From the NCBI RefSeq assembly GCF_010667615.1, contig NZ_VYSG01000001.1, positions 983,649-1,047,648 on the forward strand: DNA of 64,000 nucleotides. Reading direction: 5' to 3'. Every line of letters begins with the position of its first letter. The first letter of the stretch is position 1. Source of the stretch: Bifidobacterium choloepi (GTDB lineage Bacteria > Actinomycetota > Actinomycetes > Actinomycetales > Bifidobacteriaceae). Under the pieces are notes generated by a model. That model was not told the origin of the DNA, did no database searches, and worked only from the letters and a program-made list of their open reading frames with translations. Shown here one piece after another: positions 43,688-52,558 of the stretch. The translations under genes were made by a program, and so were the position numbers.

Positions 43688-43748
43688 GCACCAGGTGAGC
43701 AATGGCCGTCGAGCCGTCACTGCACGGCTCGACGGCGAACGTCTCGAC

Positions 43749-43780
43749 AAGGACCGTCCGCCCACGCGGGCGGTCCTTTT
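43749..43780 (+). terminator. Terminator after ptsH
   Basis: AAGGACCGTCCGC pairs with GCGGGCGGTCCTT (one G-U) across a 4-base loop, followed by TT. Confidence 0.8.
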
Positions 43781-43860
43781 GATTCGAAGCCCATTACGCT
43801 ATAGGCTGATCAGATAGACAGGTTCGGGCCCCATGCGACCTGGAAGAACTGGAGGAGTAA

Positions 43861-44928
43861 ATGGTTCGCCAAGCCAACGCCCCATCGCGGGCGTCCACGT
43901 CGCCTTCATCCTCGTCCGCCCATTCCATCACCGACGTCGCCGCGCTGGCCAGCGTGTCGATCGCCACCGTCTCGCGCGTGCTGTCCGGCAAGCGACAGAA
44001 GGACGACGACATCGCCCGCCGCGTCCGCCAGGCCGCCGAACAGCTGAACTATTCGGTCAATGTCGCCGCCAGCTCGCTGCGCGGCGCCGGTACCAGGACC
44101 GTCGGGCTGGTCATCCCCAGCGCCACTGACGAATTCGCCGCCCAGCTACTGGACGCGCTGGAATCGGCCGCCGACGACCGCGACAGCCAGGTGCTGCTCG
44201 GCGTCGGTGGCACCAAGGCCCTGCAGACCGCCCGCGTCGAATCGCTGATCAGCAGGAACGTCGACGGACTCATCGTGCTGCCGGCTACCGGCGCGGACCT
44301 GACGCCGATCCTCGAACGCCACGCGGGCCGCATCCCGATCGTCCAGATCGGCAACGGGCGGCGTTCACGCAACTATTCGCAGGTGTCGCTGGACGAGCTG
44401 CTCGCAATGGAGCAGATCGTCGACCATCTCGCATCACTCGGCGCGAAGACGGTGGCCTACATGGCCGGCCGGAAAGTGTCCTTCGAATCGGCCGAACAAT
44501 TTTCCATGCTGCATACGCAGTTACGCTCCTTCGGCCTGGAAACGAAGGCCGCCTGGAACCAGTTCGGCGACCAGACCGTGCAGCGCGGCTACGACTGCGC
44601 GATGCGCATCTTCGCCCAGGACAAGCCGGACGCCGTCATCTGCTGCGACGACAAGGTGGCGCTCGGCGTCATCGTCGCCCTGCATTCCCTCGGCCTGCGG
44701 GCACCGGAAGACGTCATGCTCGTCGGCCAGAACAACGCGCCGCTGTGCGAAACGGCGTCGCCCTCCATCACGACGCTGCGTCCGCCGTTCGAACAGATCG
44801 CCGAGGAATCGCTGCGCCTCATCGCGCAGGGACCGAACTATCCGTCCGAGGTCTCGCTGACCTCCCAGCTCATCGTCCGCGAATCCACCGTTGGCACCGC
44901 CACCACCCGCCAGATCACGGCGCGGTAG
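43861..44928 (+). CDS. LacI-family transcriptional regulator
   Basis: A 355-residue repressor: a low-complexity Ser-rich start, then the helix-turn-helix I-T-D-V-A-A-L-A-S-V-S-I-A-T-V-S-R-V-L-S-G and the hinge V-A-A-S-S-L-R-G, then the periplasmic-binding-like effector domain with V-G-L-V-I-P-S-A-T-D-E and D-A-V-I-C-C-D-D-K-V-A-L-G. Its position right after ptsH and the LacI-type palindromes between ptsI and ptsH suggest that it controls the PTS phosphorelay genes; the effector is unknown. GGAGGAGTAA precedes the ATG. Confidence 0.93.
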   Translation: MVRQANAPSRASTSPSSSSAHSITDVAALASVSIATVSRVLSGKRQKDDDIARRVRQAAEQLNYSVNVAASSLRGAGTRTVGLVIPSATDEFAAQLLDALESAADDRDSQVLLGVGGTKALQTARVESLISRNVDGLIVLPATGADLTPILERHAGRIPIVQIGNGRRSRNYSQVSLDELLAMEQIVDHLASLGAKTVAYMAGRKVSFESAEQFSMLHTQLRSFGLETKAAWNQFGDQTVQRGYDCAMRIFAQDKPDAVICCDDKVALGVIVALHSLGLRAPEDVMLVGQNNAPLCETASPSITTLRPPFEQIAEESLRLIAQGPNYPSEVSLTSQLIVRESTVGTATTRQITAR

Positions 44929-44945
44929 GACGTCGCCCTGGAATA

Positions 44946-45677
44946 TCACAGCATCAGCCGACTGCGCGTGGCGACATCCTGGAACCGGAACACATCCGGT
45001 TGATGGCGCGAACGAGTGTACTCGAACTGGACGCCGTCCGAACTGAATACCTGACTGGTAACGACCGCCACGGAATTGTAGTCGCCCAAGTCAAGGCATT
45101 GTCGATCAATGTCGTCCGCGAGCTCGACCGTGATGACTCGCTTGCTCGTGGCGATGACGAGCCCCAGATCGTTTTCCAGATAGTCATAGATGGACCCGGT
45201 GGCGATTTGCGGCGTGAGCAACGGCATGACATCGCGACGGAACCAATTGTGATCGACGATAAGCGGCTCGTCGTCGAAGCACCGCACCCGGATGATGTGG
45301 ATAAGGGAGATACCGTGTGGAAACCCGGTTTCCGAAGCCAGGTCGTCATCGGCGACAATATCCTCGAACAGGAGCACTTCACTGCGCGTGTCACGGTGGC
45401 TGCGCTCGGCACGCTCCTGAAACGACTCGATGGTACCGGCGACACACGTGGTCATGTCAGCGGGCGCATAGATGCTGCGCACGCCCTTGCCTTGTTGTGA
45501 TTGCACGTATCCGTCGGCCGCCAGACGGGCCAGGGCGCGGCGGACAGTGTTGCGCGAACAGTCGTACTGCGTCGCCAGGTCGTTCTCGCTTGGCAAGAGC
45601 GCGCCTTCCGGATATTCACCGGCCTCTATCAAGTCCTTGAGATCCTTGTAGATCTCGCCAAATCGCGCCTTCGGCAT
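44946..45677 (-). CDS. GntR/HutC-family regulator with UTRA domain (TreR-like)
   Basis: A 243-residue protein with an N-terminal winged helix (L-L-P-S-E-N-D-L-A-T-Q-Y-D-C-S-R-N-T-V-R-R-A-L-A-R-L-A-A-D-G) and a C-terminal UTRA sensor domain (V-A-G-T-I-E-S-F, then R-C-F-D-D-E-P-L-I-V-D-H-N-W-F). The overall shape resembles trehalose operon repressors; the sugar is not certain. The gene reads slightly less GC-rich than its neighbours and is convergent with lacI. No transporter or hydrolase that it might control is in the window. Confidence 0.9.
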   Translation of the reverse strand: MPKARFGEIYKDLKDLIEAGEYPEGALLPSENDLATQYDCSRNTVRRALARLAADGYVQSQQGKGVRSIYAPADMTTCVAGTIESFQERAERSHRDTRSEVLLFEDIVADDDLASETGFPHGISLIHIIRVRCFDDEPLIVDHNWFRRDVMPLLTPQIATGSIYDYLENDLGLVIATSKRVITVELADDIDRQCLDLGDYNSVAVVTSQVFSSDGVQFEYTRSRHQPDVFRFQDVATRSRLML

Positions 45678-45810
45678 GATTCCGAGTATCCTCCACTCTT
45701 ACGCATTTTTCGCCTGGCCGGTGGCCACCGCATCGTCACGCATTCACCGATTCATCGCACCGACATTTTCCGTCGGCAGGCCGTCTCCGTCGACGATGCC
45801 GGACAGTCGG

Positions 45811-46965
45811 TCAGTAGGCGATGAGTTCGCTGAACAGGGCCTCGAACAGCAACGGGATGTTGCCATTGCCGGACAGGCGGCGACGGGCCGTCGAAACCGA
45901 CTCCAGGCGACGTACCGTGTCCTGGCGTGTCAGCTTGACGGACAAGGCGGCAATGGCGCTGCGGTTCTCGACATTGACGAGGCCCACTTCGTCTTCCGCA
46001 CCGTTCTGCAGGACCGCCACGTCCCGATAGATGCTGGCGACGGTGTTCAGGGCCCGGTCGAGGACGTCGCGCGTGCGACGCGTGGTCTGTCGCTTGAGTT
46101 CGTCCTTCTTGGCCAGCTGGTTGTACGCGCCGCGCAACTTGGCCGGCACCGTCTCGTCGGCGCCGAGGCCGTTGACGCGCCTGAATTCGGCGCAACGGCG
46201 TTCGGCCTGGGCCTCGACGTCGGCTTCGGCCTGGCGCTTGGCGGCGTCGTTGAGCGTGGCCGCCAGCAGCACGGCCTGCGACGTCTTGCGCAGGTCGAGC
46301 ACGCCGACAACGAGATCGTCGCGGTCCCGCATGACCTGTTCGTCGGACGCATAGAGCTTGGCTATGCCGATGTGGCCTTCCGACAGGCGCGCGGCGCGCG
46401 CCGCCGTATTGTCGTCGACACCGAGCGTGGCACGCAGGTAGGAGGCCACGTCGGACGCCTGCGGCACGGCGAGATTGACGATGCGGGTGCGCGAGCGGAT
46501 CGTCGGCAGGACATCCTGCGCGCTTGGCGCGCACAGCAGCCAGATCGTGCGAGGACTGGGCTCCTCGATTTCCTTGAGCAGCACGTTCGTCGTGCGCTCG
46601 AGCATGCGGTCGACATCCTCGATGATGATGATGCGCCACGGCGCCGTCGTCGGCATCTGCTCGGATTGCGCCACCAAAGCGCGGACTTCGTCGATGCCGA
46701 TCGTCACCTTGTCGGTGGCGAGAATGTTGACATCGGGGTGCGCCCCAGCCAGCACCTGCCTGGTGACCTTGGTCGGTTCGTCGCCCAGGCCGTGGTCGGG
46801 ACTCTCGAGAGCGGCCGCGAAGGCCCGCGCCATGTTGGACCGGCCGGATCCCGGAGGACCGCAGATCAGCCATGACTGGGCAATGGCCCGCGGGTCGCCT
46901 TCGGCAACGGCCTTCAGCCGCTCCGCGACCTGCCGCTGCCCCACCATTTCGTCCCATACGCTCAT
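45811..46965 (-). CDS. holB: DNA polymerase III subunit delta prime
   Basis: Delta prime is the stator of the clamp loader. The 384-residue AAA-fold protein starts M-S-V-W-D-E-M-V-G-Q and has S-W-L-I-C-G-P-P-G-S-G-R-S, where Arg42 replaces the Walker Lys, as expected of a non-hydrolysing subunit. The four-cysteine zinc module that usually follows the P-loop is absent. I-I-I-I-E-D-V-D-R-M and T-N-V-L-L-K-E-I-E-E-P follow. ATG at 46965 is preferred over the longer frame to 46998. tmk lies 98 bases upstream, the standard tmk-holB pair. Confidence 0.93.
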   Translation of the reverse strand: MSVWDEMVGQRQVAERLKAVAEGDPRAIAQSWLICGPPGSGRSNMARAFAAALESPDHGLGDEPTKVTRQVLAGAHPDVNILATDKVTIGIDEVRALVAQSEQMPTTAPWRIIIIEDVDRMLERTTNVLLKEIEEPSPRTIWLLCAPSAQDVLPTIRSRTRIVNLAVPQASDVASYLRATLGVDDNTAARAARLSEGHIGIAKLYASDEQVMRDRDDLVVGVLDLRKTSQAVLLAATLNDAAKRQAEADVEAQAERRCAEFRRVNGLGADETVPAKLRGAYNQLAKKDELKRQTTRRTRDVLDRALNTVASIYRDVAVLQNGAEDEVGLVNVENRSAIAALSVKLTRQDTVRRLESVSTARRRLSGNGNIPLLFEALFSELIAY

Positions 46966-47063
46966 TCGACGGTTCCCTCCGTGTGGCCGCGTCGTCAATA
47001 CTGTCGAATATCCAGCCTACCAGCCGGTTTCGCAACCATCGGGCGGACAGAAGCGCCGGGAGG

Positions 47064-47741
47064 TCAACGAGCGGGTTCGGTTTCCACCGATTCGTGGACT
47101 TCGGCGACGCCGGTGAAGGCGGACAGCATGAGGTTGTCGGACAGGATCTGTTCGGCGACCTCGTCCTCGGATGCCGTCGCGTCGACAACGAGGAACCTGT
47201 CAGGCTCCTGGGCGGCCATGGCGAGGAATGCGCGGCGCGTGCGCTGCTGGAAGTCGTCGCCGGTCGACTCCATGCGGTCTTCGGGCGCAATCATGCGCTT
47301 GTGCGATTCGGCCGGATCGATGTCGAGCAGGTAGGTGCGCATCGGGACGAGACCTCCGGTTGCCCACATGCTCAGCTCGCGGACTTCCTGGGAGCCGAGC
47401 TCGCGGCCTCCCGCCTGGTAGGCGATCGACGAGTCGAAGTAGCGGTCGGAGATGACAATGGCGCCCCTGCGCAACGCCGGCCGCACGATCTGCGCCACGT
47501 GCTGGGCACGGTCGGCGGCGAACAGCAAGGCCTCGGTACGCGGGGCGATCGGCTCGTCCGCATCGTCATGACCGAGCAGCAGCTTGCGGATCGTGATGCC
47601 GAGTTCCGTGCCGCCGGGTTCGCGAGTAGTCACCACTTCCCTGCCCTGCGCACGCCAGTACTCGGCCAGTCGGTTGACCTGGGTGGTCTTGCCGGCTCCA
47701 TCCACCCCTTCGAACGTAATGAACATTCCGCACGTAGACAT
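47064..47741 (-). CDS. tmk: Thymidylate kinase
   Basis: Tmk phosphorylates dTMP to dTDP. The 225-residue product has the P-loop [12 protein letters not shown], the E-P-G-G-T dTMP-binding loop and [11 protein letters not shown]. Start ATG at 47741 (M-S-T-C-G-M-F) is favoured, although ATG at 47726 (M-F-I-T-F-E-G) fits the family start. It lies between topA and holB on the same strand: topA-tmk-holB is a DNA-replication cluster. Confidence 0.95.
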   Translation of the reverse strand: MSTCGMFITFEGVDGAGKTTQVNRLAEYWRAQGREVVTTREPGGTELGITIRKLLLGHDDADEPIAPRTEALLFAADRAQHVAQIVRPALRRGAIVISDRYFDSSIAYQAGGRELGSQEVRELSMWATGGLVPMRTYLLDIDPAESHKRMIAPEDRMESTGDDFQQRTRRAFLAMAAQEPDRFLVVDATASEDEVAEQILSDNLMLSAFTGVAEVHESVETEPAR

Positions 47742-47889
47742 AACGCACCGCTTTCCAGAGCATCACTGCAGATTACACAGGACCAGAACACAACAACGAC
47801 TATGGTTCAACCGTACCCATCGACGATGGGTGGCGCAAACCGGGGCGAGTGTCCGCCCCGGAGCGTCCGGCGAGACGTCACGCCGGACG

Positions 47890-50853
47890 CTAGCGGGCCG
47901 GCACGACCGGCGGACGATCGAATCCCTCGTTGGCGGCCAGCCACTCGATGTCGCTTTTCACGGTGGCCGGCGTGGATCCGATTTCCTTGGCGATGCGGGT
48001 GTTGGCCCAGCCCTGCGAAGCCAGGTCCTTCACCTTGGCGCGGCGTTCCTGACGGGCCGTGTCCGCGGCGGACGTTTTCCCGGACGCCGTCTTGCGCGTC
48101 GTCGCCTTCTTGCGACCGCCGGTGGACGACGACTTGGCCGACGAGCTCCTGGCCTTGCCGCGACCACGGCGCTTGGCCGGTCCGGCGGCGCGCTTCTCGG
48201 CAAGCAGCCGGAAGCATTCCTCGGCGGTAATCGTCTTGAGGTCGGTCTGCTTGGGCAGCGACCGGTTCGTGGTGCCATCGGTGACGTAGGCACCATAGAA
48301 GCCGTCCTTGATGACAACGGGCTTGTTCGTCTCCGGATCGTTGCCGAGTTCGCGTAGCGGCGGCTTGGCACTGCCTCGGCGACGACCATACTTGGGCTGC
48401 GCGAACAGTTCCTGCGCACCGGCCAGGTCGATGGCGAAGATGTCGTTCTCGCTGGCGAGCGACCTCGTCTCCTGCTTGCCGTCGGCACCGGTCTTCGTCA
48501 AGTACGGACCATAGCGGCCGTTGTTGGCCGTGACGGTGACGGTCTGCGTCTCGCCGGTCTTGGCATCCACCTCGTCGTACGATCCGACTTCACGTGGCAG
48601 GCTCAGCAGCTTCAGCGCCTCGTCGAGCGTGAGGGTGTCGGGAGACATCGACTTGAACAACGACGCCATCTTGGGCTTCTGCTCGTCCCTGTGCGAGGTG
48701 TGGGCGTCCGCATCGGCCGTGTCTGACGCCACGAGCGCGACATATGGCCCGAAGCGGCCGTTACGCACCTCGACGGTGCCCCCGGTGACCGGATCGGTGC
48801 CGAGGATCCGCGGGCCGCCCGAATTCGTCGCGACAAGCTTGCGCGCCTCGTCGACGGTCAGCTCGTCCGGAGCGAGCGTGTCGGGAATGGACGCGTGCTT
48901 CGGGTTGCCTTCGGCGTCCAGGTCCTTCGTGTCCTCGATGTAGGGGCCGTAGCGCCCCACGCGCACGTTGATGCCGTCGCCGATCTCGATCGTGTTGATG
49001 GCGCGCGCGTCGATTTCGCCGAGCTGCGCGACCTGCTGCTGCAGGCCGGCGTGCGCCTCGTCCTCGGACTGAGCGGCGCCGTCGCCGGAACCGAAGTAGA
49101 ACCGGGTCAGCCAGTCGCGTCCGGTTTCCTGTCCGTGGGCGATCTGGTCGAGGCCGCTTTCCATGTCCGCGGTGAACTGGTAGTCGACGTACTTCGGGAA
49201 CTTCGTCTCGAGCAGCTTGACGACGGCGAAGGCCAGCCACGACGGGATCAGCGCGCGGCCACGTTCGTAGACGTATCCGCGGTCAATGATCGTCGAGATG
49301 ATGCTGGCGTAGGTCGACGGGCGTCCGATTTCCTTGGCCTCGAGCGTCTTGACCAGCGATGCTTCGGTGTAGCGGGCCGGAGGCTGCGTCTCGTGGCCGT
49401 CGGCCACGACGTCGGTCGACTGCAGCTGTTCGCCGGGAGCCATCGGCGGCAGCGAAGCGTCGTCGCCGTCCGACTTGGAACCGTCGCCGTAGACCATCAG
49501 GAATCCGGGGAATTCGATGACGGTGCCGGATGCCTGAAACAGCGCGGTGCCATAGCCGTCCGTGCCGGCGGACAGCTTGACGACGGCCGTCGAGCCGGTG
49601 GCGTCCGCCATCTGGGAGGCGAGCGTGCGTTGCCAGATCAGCTTGTACAGCTTGAGCTGCTCGGGCGAGACATGCGCGGCGATTTCGGACGGGTGCCGGA
49701 AATGGGCGCCGGCGGGGCGGATGCATTCGTGAGCTTCCTGCGCGCCCGCCGTCTTCGTGGCGTACTGCTTCGGCTTCTCGGACAGGAACCGGTCGCCATA
49801 GGTCTTCGCCACCGATTCGCGGGCAGCGGCAATGGCTTCCCGGCTCAGCGTCACCGAATCGGTACGCATGTAGGTGATGTAGCCGTTTTCATACAGGCCC
49901 TGGGCGGCGCGCATCGTCTGGCGCGAGCTCATGCCCAGCCGGTTGCCGGCTGCCTGCTGGAGCGTGGAGGTCGTGAACGGCGGCTGGGGACGGCGACGGT
50001 AGGGCTTCGTGTCCAGCGAGTCGACGAGGAAACGATGCCCCTTCAACTCGGCGGCGACGGCATCGGCGACATGACCGTCCACGCGGACGACGCCGTCGCG
50101 CACGGCCGCGTCGGTCAGCTCGCCACGGTCGGTGAAGTCCTTCGACGCCGCCACGCGGTGACCGTCGAGGGAGATCAGGCGCGCGTCGAACTGTGCGTCA
50201 CGACCCTGGGCATCCTTCGCGGCCAGCGTGGCGACGACGTCCCAGTAGGCGGTACGCACGAACGCCATTCGTTCGCGTTCGCGCTCGACGATCAGCCTCG
50301 TGGCGACGGACTGCACACGGCCGGCGGACAAGCCGGGACCGACCTTGCGCCACAGCACCGGCGAGAGCTCGTAGCCGTACAGGCGGTCCAGGATTCGACG
50401 GGTTTCCTGCGCGTCCACCATGTCGTCGTCGACATTGCGGGTGTGCTGCAACGAGGCGCGGATGGCTTCCGGCGTGATCTCGTGGAAGACCATGCGCTTG
50501 ACAGGTACCTTCGGCTTGAGGGTCTGGACCAGATGCCAGGCAATGGCCTCGCCTTCGCGATCCTCATCGGTGGCGAGGTAGAGTTCGTCGGCATGCTTCA
50601 GCGCAGCACGCAGCTCGGCGACGGTTTTCTTCTTGTCGGCGCCGACGACGTAGTACGGCTCGAATCCGTCGTTGACATCCACGCCAAACCGACCGAACTT
50701 CTCCTTGTCGGCCGCCGGAATCTGACTGGGCTGTGCAAGGTCGCGAATGTGCCCCACCGACGCCAGCACGGTGTAGTCATCTCCCAGATAACCGCCGATC
50801 TTCTTGGCCTTCGTGGGAGACTCAACGATGACGAGCTTGCTGCCTTTAGTCAT
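47890..50853 (-). CDS. topA: DNA topoisomerase I, with an unusual C-terminal helix-turn-helix
   Basis: Type IA topoisomerase that relaxes negative supercoils. The 987-residue protein has the Toprim domain with Glu11 (V-I-V-E-S-P-T-K-A-K-K) and D-E-D-R-E at residues 96-100, the catalytic Tyr328 in Y-I-T-Y-M-R-T-D-S, and S-A-G-R-V-Q-S-V-A-T-R. Repeated topoisomerase C-terminal units (residues about 600-850) follow; zinc ribbons are absent. A basic Lys/Arg/Ser tail (about 860-930) is typical of actinobacteria. After it come about 40 residues shaped as a helix-turn-helix: V-K-D-L-A-S-Q-G-W-A-N-T-R-I-A-K-E-I-G-S. That tail is unexpected for the family. Confidence 0.96.
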   Translation of the reverse strand: MTKGSKLVIVESPTKAKKIGGYLGDDYTVLASVGHIRDLAQPSQIPAADKEKFGRFGVDVNDGFEPYYVVGADKKKTVAELRAALKHADELYLATDEDREGEAIAWHLVQTLKPKVPVKRMVFHEITPEAIRASLQHTRNVDDDMVDAQETRRILDRLYGYELSPVLWRKVGPGLSAGRVQSVATRLIVERERERMAFVRTAYWDVVATLAAKDAQGRDAQFDARLISLDGHRVAASKDFTDRGELTDAAVRDGVVRVDGHVADAVAAELKGHRFLVDSLDTKPYRRRPQPPFTTSTLQQAAGNRLGMSSRQTMRAAQGLYENGYITYMRTDSVTLSREAIAAARESVAKTYGDRFLSEKPKQYATKTAGAQEAHECIRPAGAHFRHPSEIAAHVSPEQLKLYKLIWQRTLASQMADATGSTAVVKLSAGTDGYGTALFQASGTVIEFPGFLMVYGDGSKSDGDDASLPPMAPGEQLQSTDVVADGHETQPPARYTEASLVKTLEAKEIGRPSTYASIISTIIDRGYVYERGRALIPSWLAFAVVKLLETKFPKYVDYQFTADMESGLDQIAHGQETGRDWLTRFYFGSGDGAAQSEDEAHAGLQQQVAQLGEIDARAINTIEIGDGINVRVGRYGPYIEDTKDLDAEGNPKHASIPDTLAPDELTVDEARKLVATNSGGPRILGTDPVTGGTVEVRNGRFGPYVALVASDTADADAHTSHRDEQKPKMASLFKSMSPDTLTLDEALKLLSLPREVGSYDEVDAKTGETQTVTVTANNGRYGPYLTKTGADGKQETRSLASENDIFAIDLAGAQELFAQPKYGRRRGSAKPPLRELGNDPETNKPVVIKDGFYGAYVTDGTTNRSLPKQTDLKTITAEECFRLLAEKRAAGPAKRRGRGKARSSSAKSSSTGGRKKATTRKTASGKTSAADTARQERRAKVKDLASQGWANTRIAKEIGSTPATVKSDIEWLAANEGFDRPPVVPAR

Positions 50854-51013
50854 GCTTTCTCCTTACGCGCTTGATCCCATTCAAGCTTTCGGACGTCATA
50901 TTACTCAATACGCCCGCGCAGGCGCCATTTCCCCGCGTTGCGAACTGGACAGGGACCGGCCGGCAGCATCGTCGCGGCGTCGGCGTCAAGGCCGTCCACG
51001 GACGCGTGCGCCG

Positions 51014-52186
51014 TTACCGGCGCGGAGGTGCCGGCGGGGCGCCCAGCAGACCGAGCCGTGTCAGCGGGGCGGCCGTGATCTGGCGCATCATCAGCACCAT
51101 GCCGTTGACCACGCAGGCCGTGCCGACGACGAGGGCCGTGGCCGAACTGGCCGCGCCCGACGCCGTCCAGCTGGCGCTGAGCTGCAATCCAATCTGGATC
51201 TGCCAGATGATGTAGGCCGCGTATGCCCAGCAGCACAGTCCTCCGGTGATCAGCGCCGCCGCGACAATCTGGATGCTCGGCGACGAGACGCGCTGGCCGG
51301 GGCGGTCCATGCCGCTGCCCCGGGTGAACGCCAGCGCCACCATCATCAACGCCCCGGTAATCAGCATGGCCATGATGACATCGACGGGCCGGTGCCACTG
51401 GTCGACGATGACCGAGCATCCGACGGACACGGCGACGAGCGTCGAGATGACCGCGCATGCGGCACGCCACGCATGCGGCACGGCGCACAACAGCGCCAGT
51501 CCCGCCGCGGCGGCCAGCATCGTGTGCCCGGAAGGCGCCGAGTTTACCGTGGACGATTCGACGTTGATCAGGAAGGGTCGCGGCAGCAGCGGCTTGAGCA
51601 CCTTCGCGGCGATGAAGCACACGGCGGCGAAGGCAATGAGCTGGCCGAGCAGCCACCAGCGACGGCGCACCAGCACGACGAGCAGCGCAATCAATCCCAG
51701 CAGCGTGGCGGCGGCGATGACGACGGCCGACTTGCCGACGATGGCCTGCGGCACGGCAAGGAAATCGGGGACGATGCCGGCATACGTGGTGATGACCTCG
51801 TCTTCGTACGACTGGCCGGTGACGGTGCGAATGCCCAGCCAGTACGCCAGCGCGGCGAGCGCGGCGAACAGCACGGCGAACACCGCGCACAGCACGATGC
51901 TGGACACGCGCGGCCGGTTCGCCAGCGGATCGACCTGGGCCAGTCCCTCGTCGAGATCGTCACCGAGCGATTCGTCGGTGAATACGGAACGATCAGGTCC
52001 GGGCTGTCCGGTGGAACGATCGGACGCCGAGCCGCCGGACACGGAGGCGTCGGCGGAAGGATCGACTTCAGTCCGCGCGTCGTGCCGTTCCTCGATCGGC
52101 TGCCAGAGCGGCGCAGGCGCGCCGGACGTCGAATCTCCGGACGCAGGGGCGCCGGACTTCGGCGATTCGTCCTTCTGCTGTGCCAT
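51014..52186 (-). CDS. PAP2-family membrane phosphatase
   Basis: A 390-residue membrane protein with an acidic, Ser/Pro-rich 75-residue N-terminus and about six to eight transmembrane segments. The PAP2 motifs are K-V-L-K-P-L-L-P-R-P, P-S-G-H-T, and D-Q-W-H-R-P-V-D-V, the last in place of S-R-x5-H-x3-D. Family members remove phosphate from undecaprenyl pyrophosphate or phosphatidate; the precise substrate is unknown. ATG at 52186 has GAGGAAAC ahead; an upstream ATG at 52210 lacks a ribosome-binding site. Confidence 0.88.
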   Translation of the reverse strand: MAQQKDESPKSGAPASGDSTSGAPAPLWQPIEERHDARTEVDPSADASVSGGSASDRSTGQPGPDRSVFTDESLGDDLDEGLAQVDPLANRPRVSSIVLCAVFAVLFAALAALAYWLGIRTVTGQSYEDEVITTYAGIVPDFLAVPQAIVGKSAVVIAAATLLGLIALLVVLVRRRWWLLGQLIAFAAVCFIAAKVLKPLLPRPFLINVESSTVNSAPSGHTMLAAAAGLALLCAVPHAWRAACAVISTLVAVSVGCSVIVDQWHRPVDVIMAMLITGALMMVALAFTRGSGMDRPGQRVSSPSIQIVAAALITGGLCCWAYAAYIIWQIQIGLQLSASWTASGAASSATALVVGTACVVNGMVLMMRQITAAPLTRLGLLGAPPAPPRR

Positions 52187-52271
52187 CTGTGTTTCCTCGC
52201 TACTGCTCATGGCTATGACTGTACCGGCACCGACTGTACCGCCGCCGGCACGCGCCGCGCGAACATATAGA

Positions 52272-52360
52272 AAAACCTCCACGCACCCGCCAGAGGCCAC
52301 TTACCCTTGCTGCATTCCTGCCCTGGGGGGATTGGGTGACATAGCGCCGCGTGGAGGCTC
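52272..52360 (-). ncRNA. ffs: Signal recognition particle RNA (small bacterial type)
   Basis: The minus strand folds into a rod: CCTCCACGC at the 5' end pairs with GCGTGGAGG at the 3' end, followed by TTTTTC. The apical part reads CCAGGGCAGGAATGCAGCAAGGGTAAG, with the GGAA tetraloop and the AGCAAGG asymmetric loop that bind Ffh, close to the actinobacterial 4.5S form. A promoter lies at the right distance upstream (52366-52393). Ends are approximate. Confidence 0.93.
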
Positions 52361-52365
52361 TGCCC

Positions 52366-52393
52366 AGTGTACACCACATTTCCCTTCGCGCAA
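52366..52393 (-). promoter_or_regulatory. Promoter of the SRP RNA gene
   Basis: TTGCGC (52393-52388) and TACACT (52371-52366) are 16 bases apart on the minus strand, with the RNA starting about seven bases on. The -35 is identical to that of the tRNA-Glu promoter. The rest of the 372-base gap 52187-52558 shows nothing else. Confidence 0.7.
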
Positions 52394-52558
52394 GTCGGCG
52401 GATCGTCGGACACCCGACGAAACGCCCCCGTCGAGCTGACATTGTCGTCAGTCAACGAAAAGACCGCGCATGTTCACCAAAGGCGTAACGCCTTCGGCGG
52501 TCATGCGCGGTCCCATGCCGATGGCATGCGGCACTGACGGGCTGCATGTCCGGAAGAA

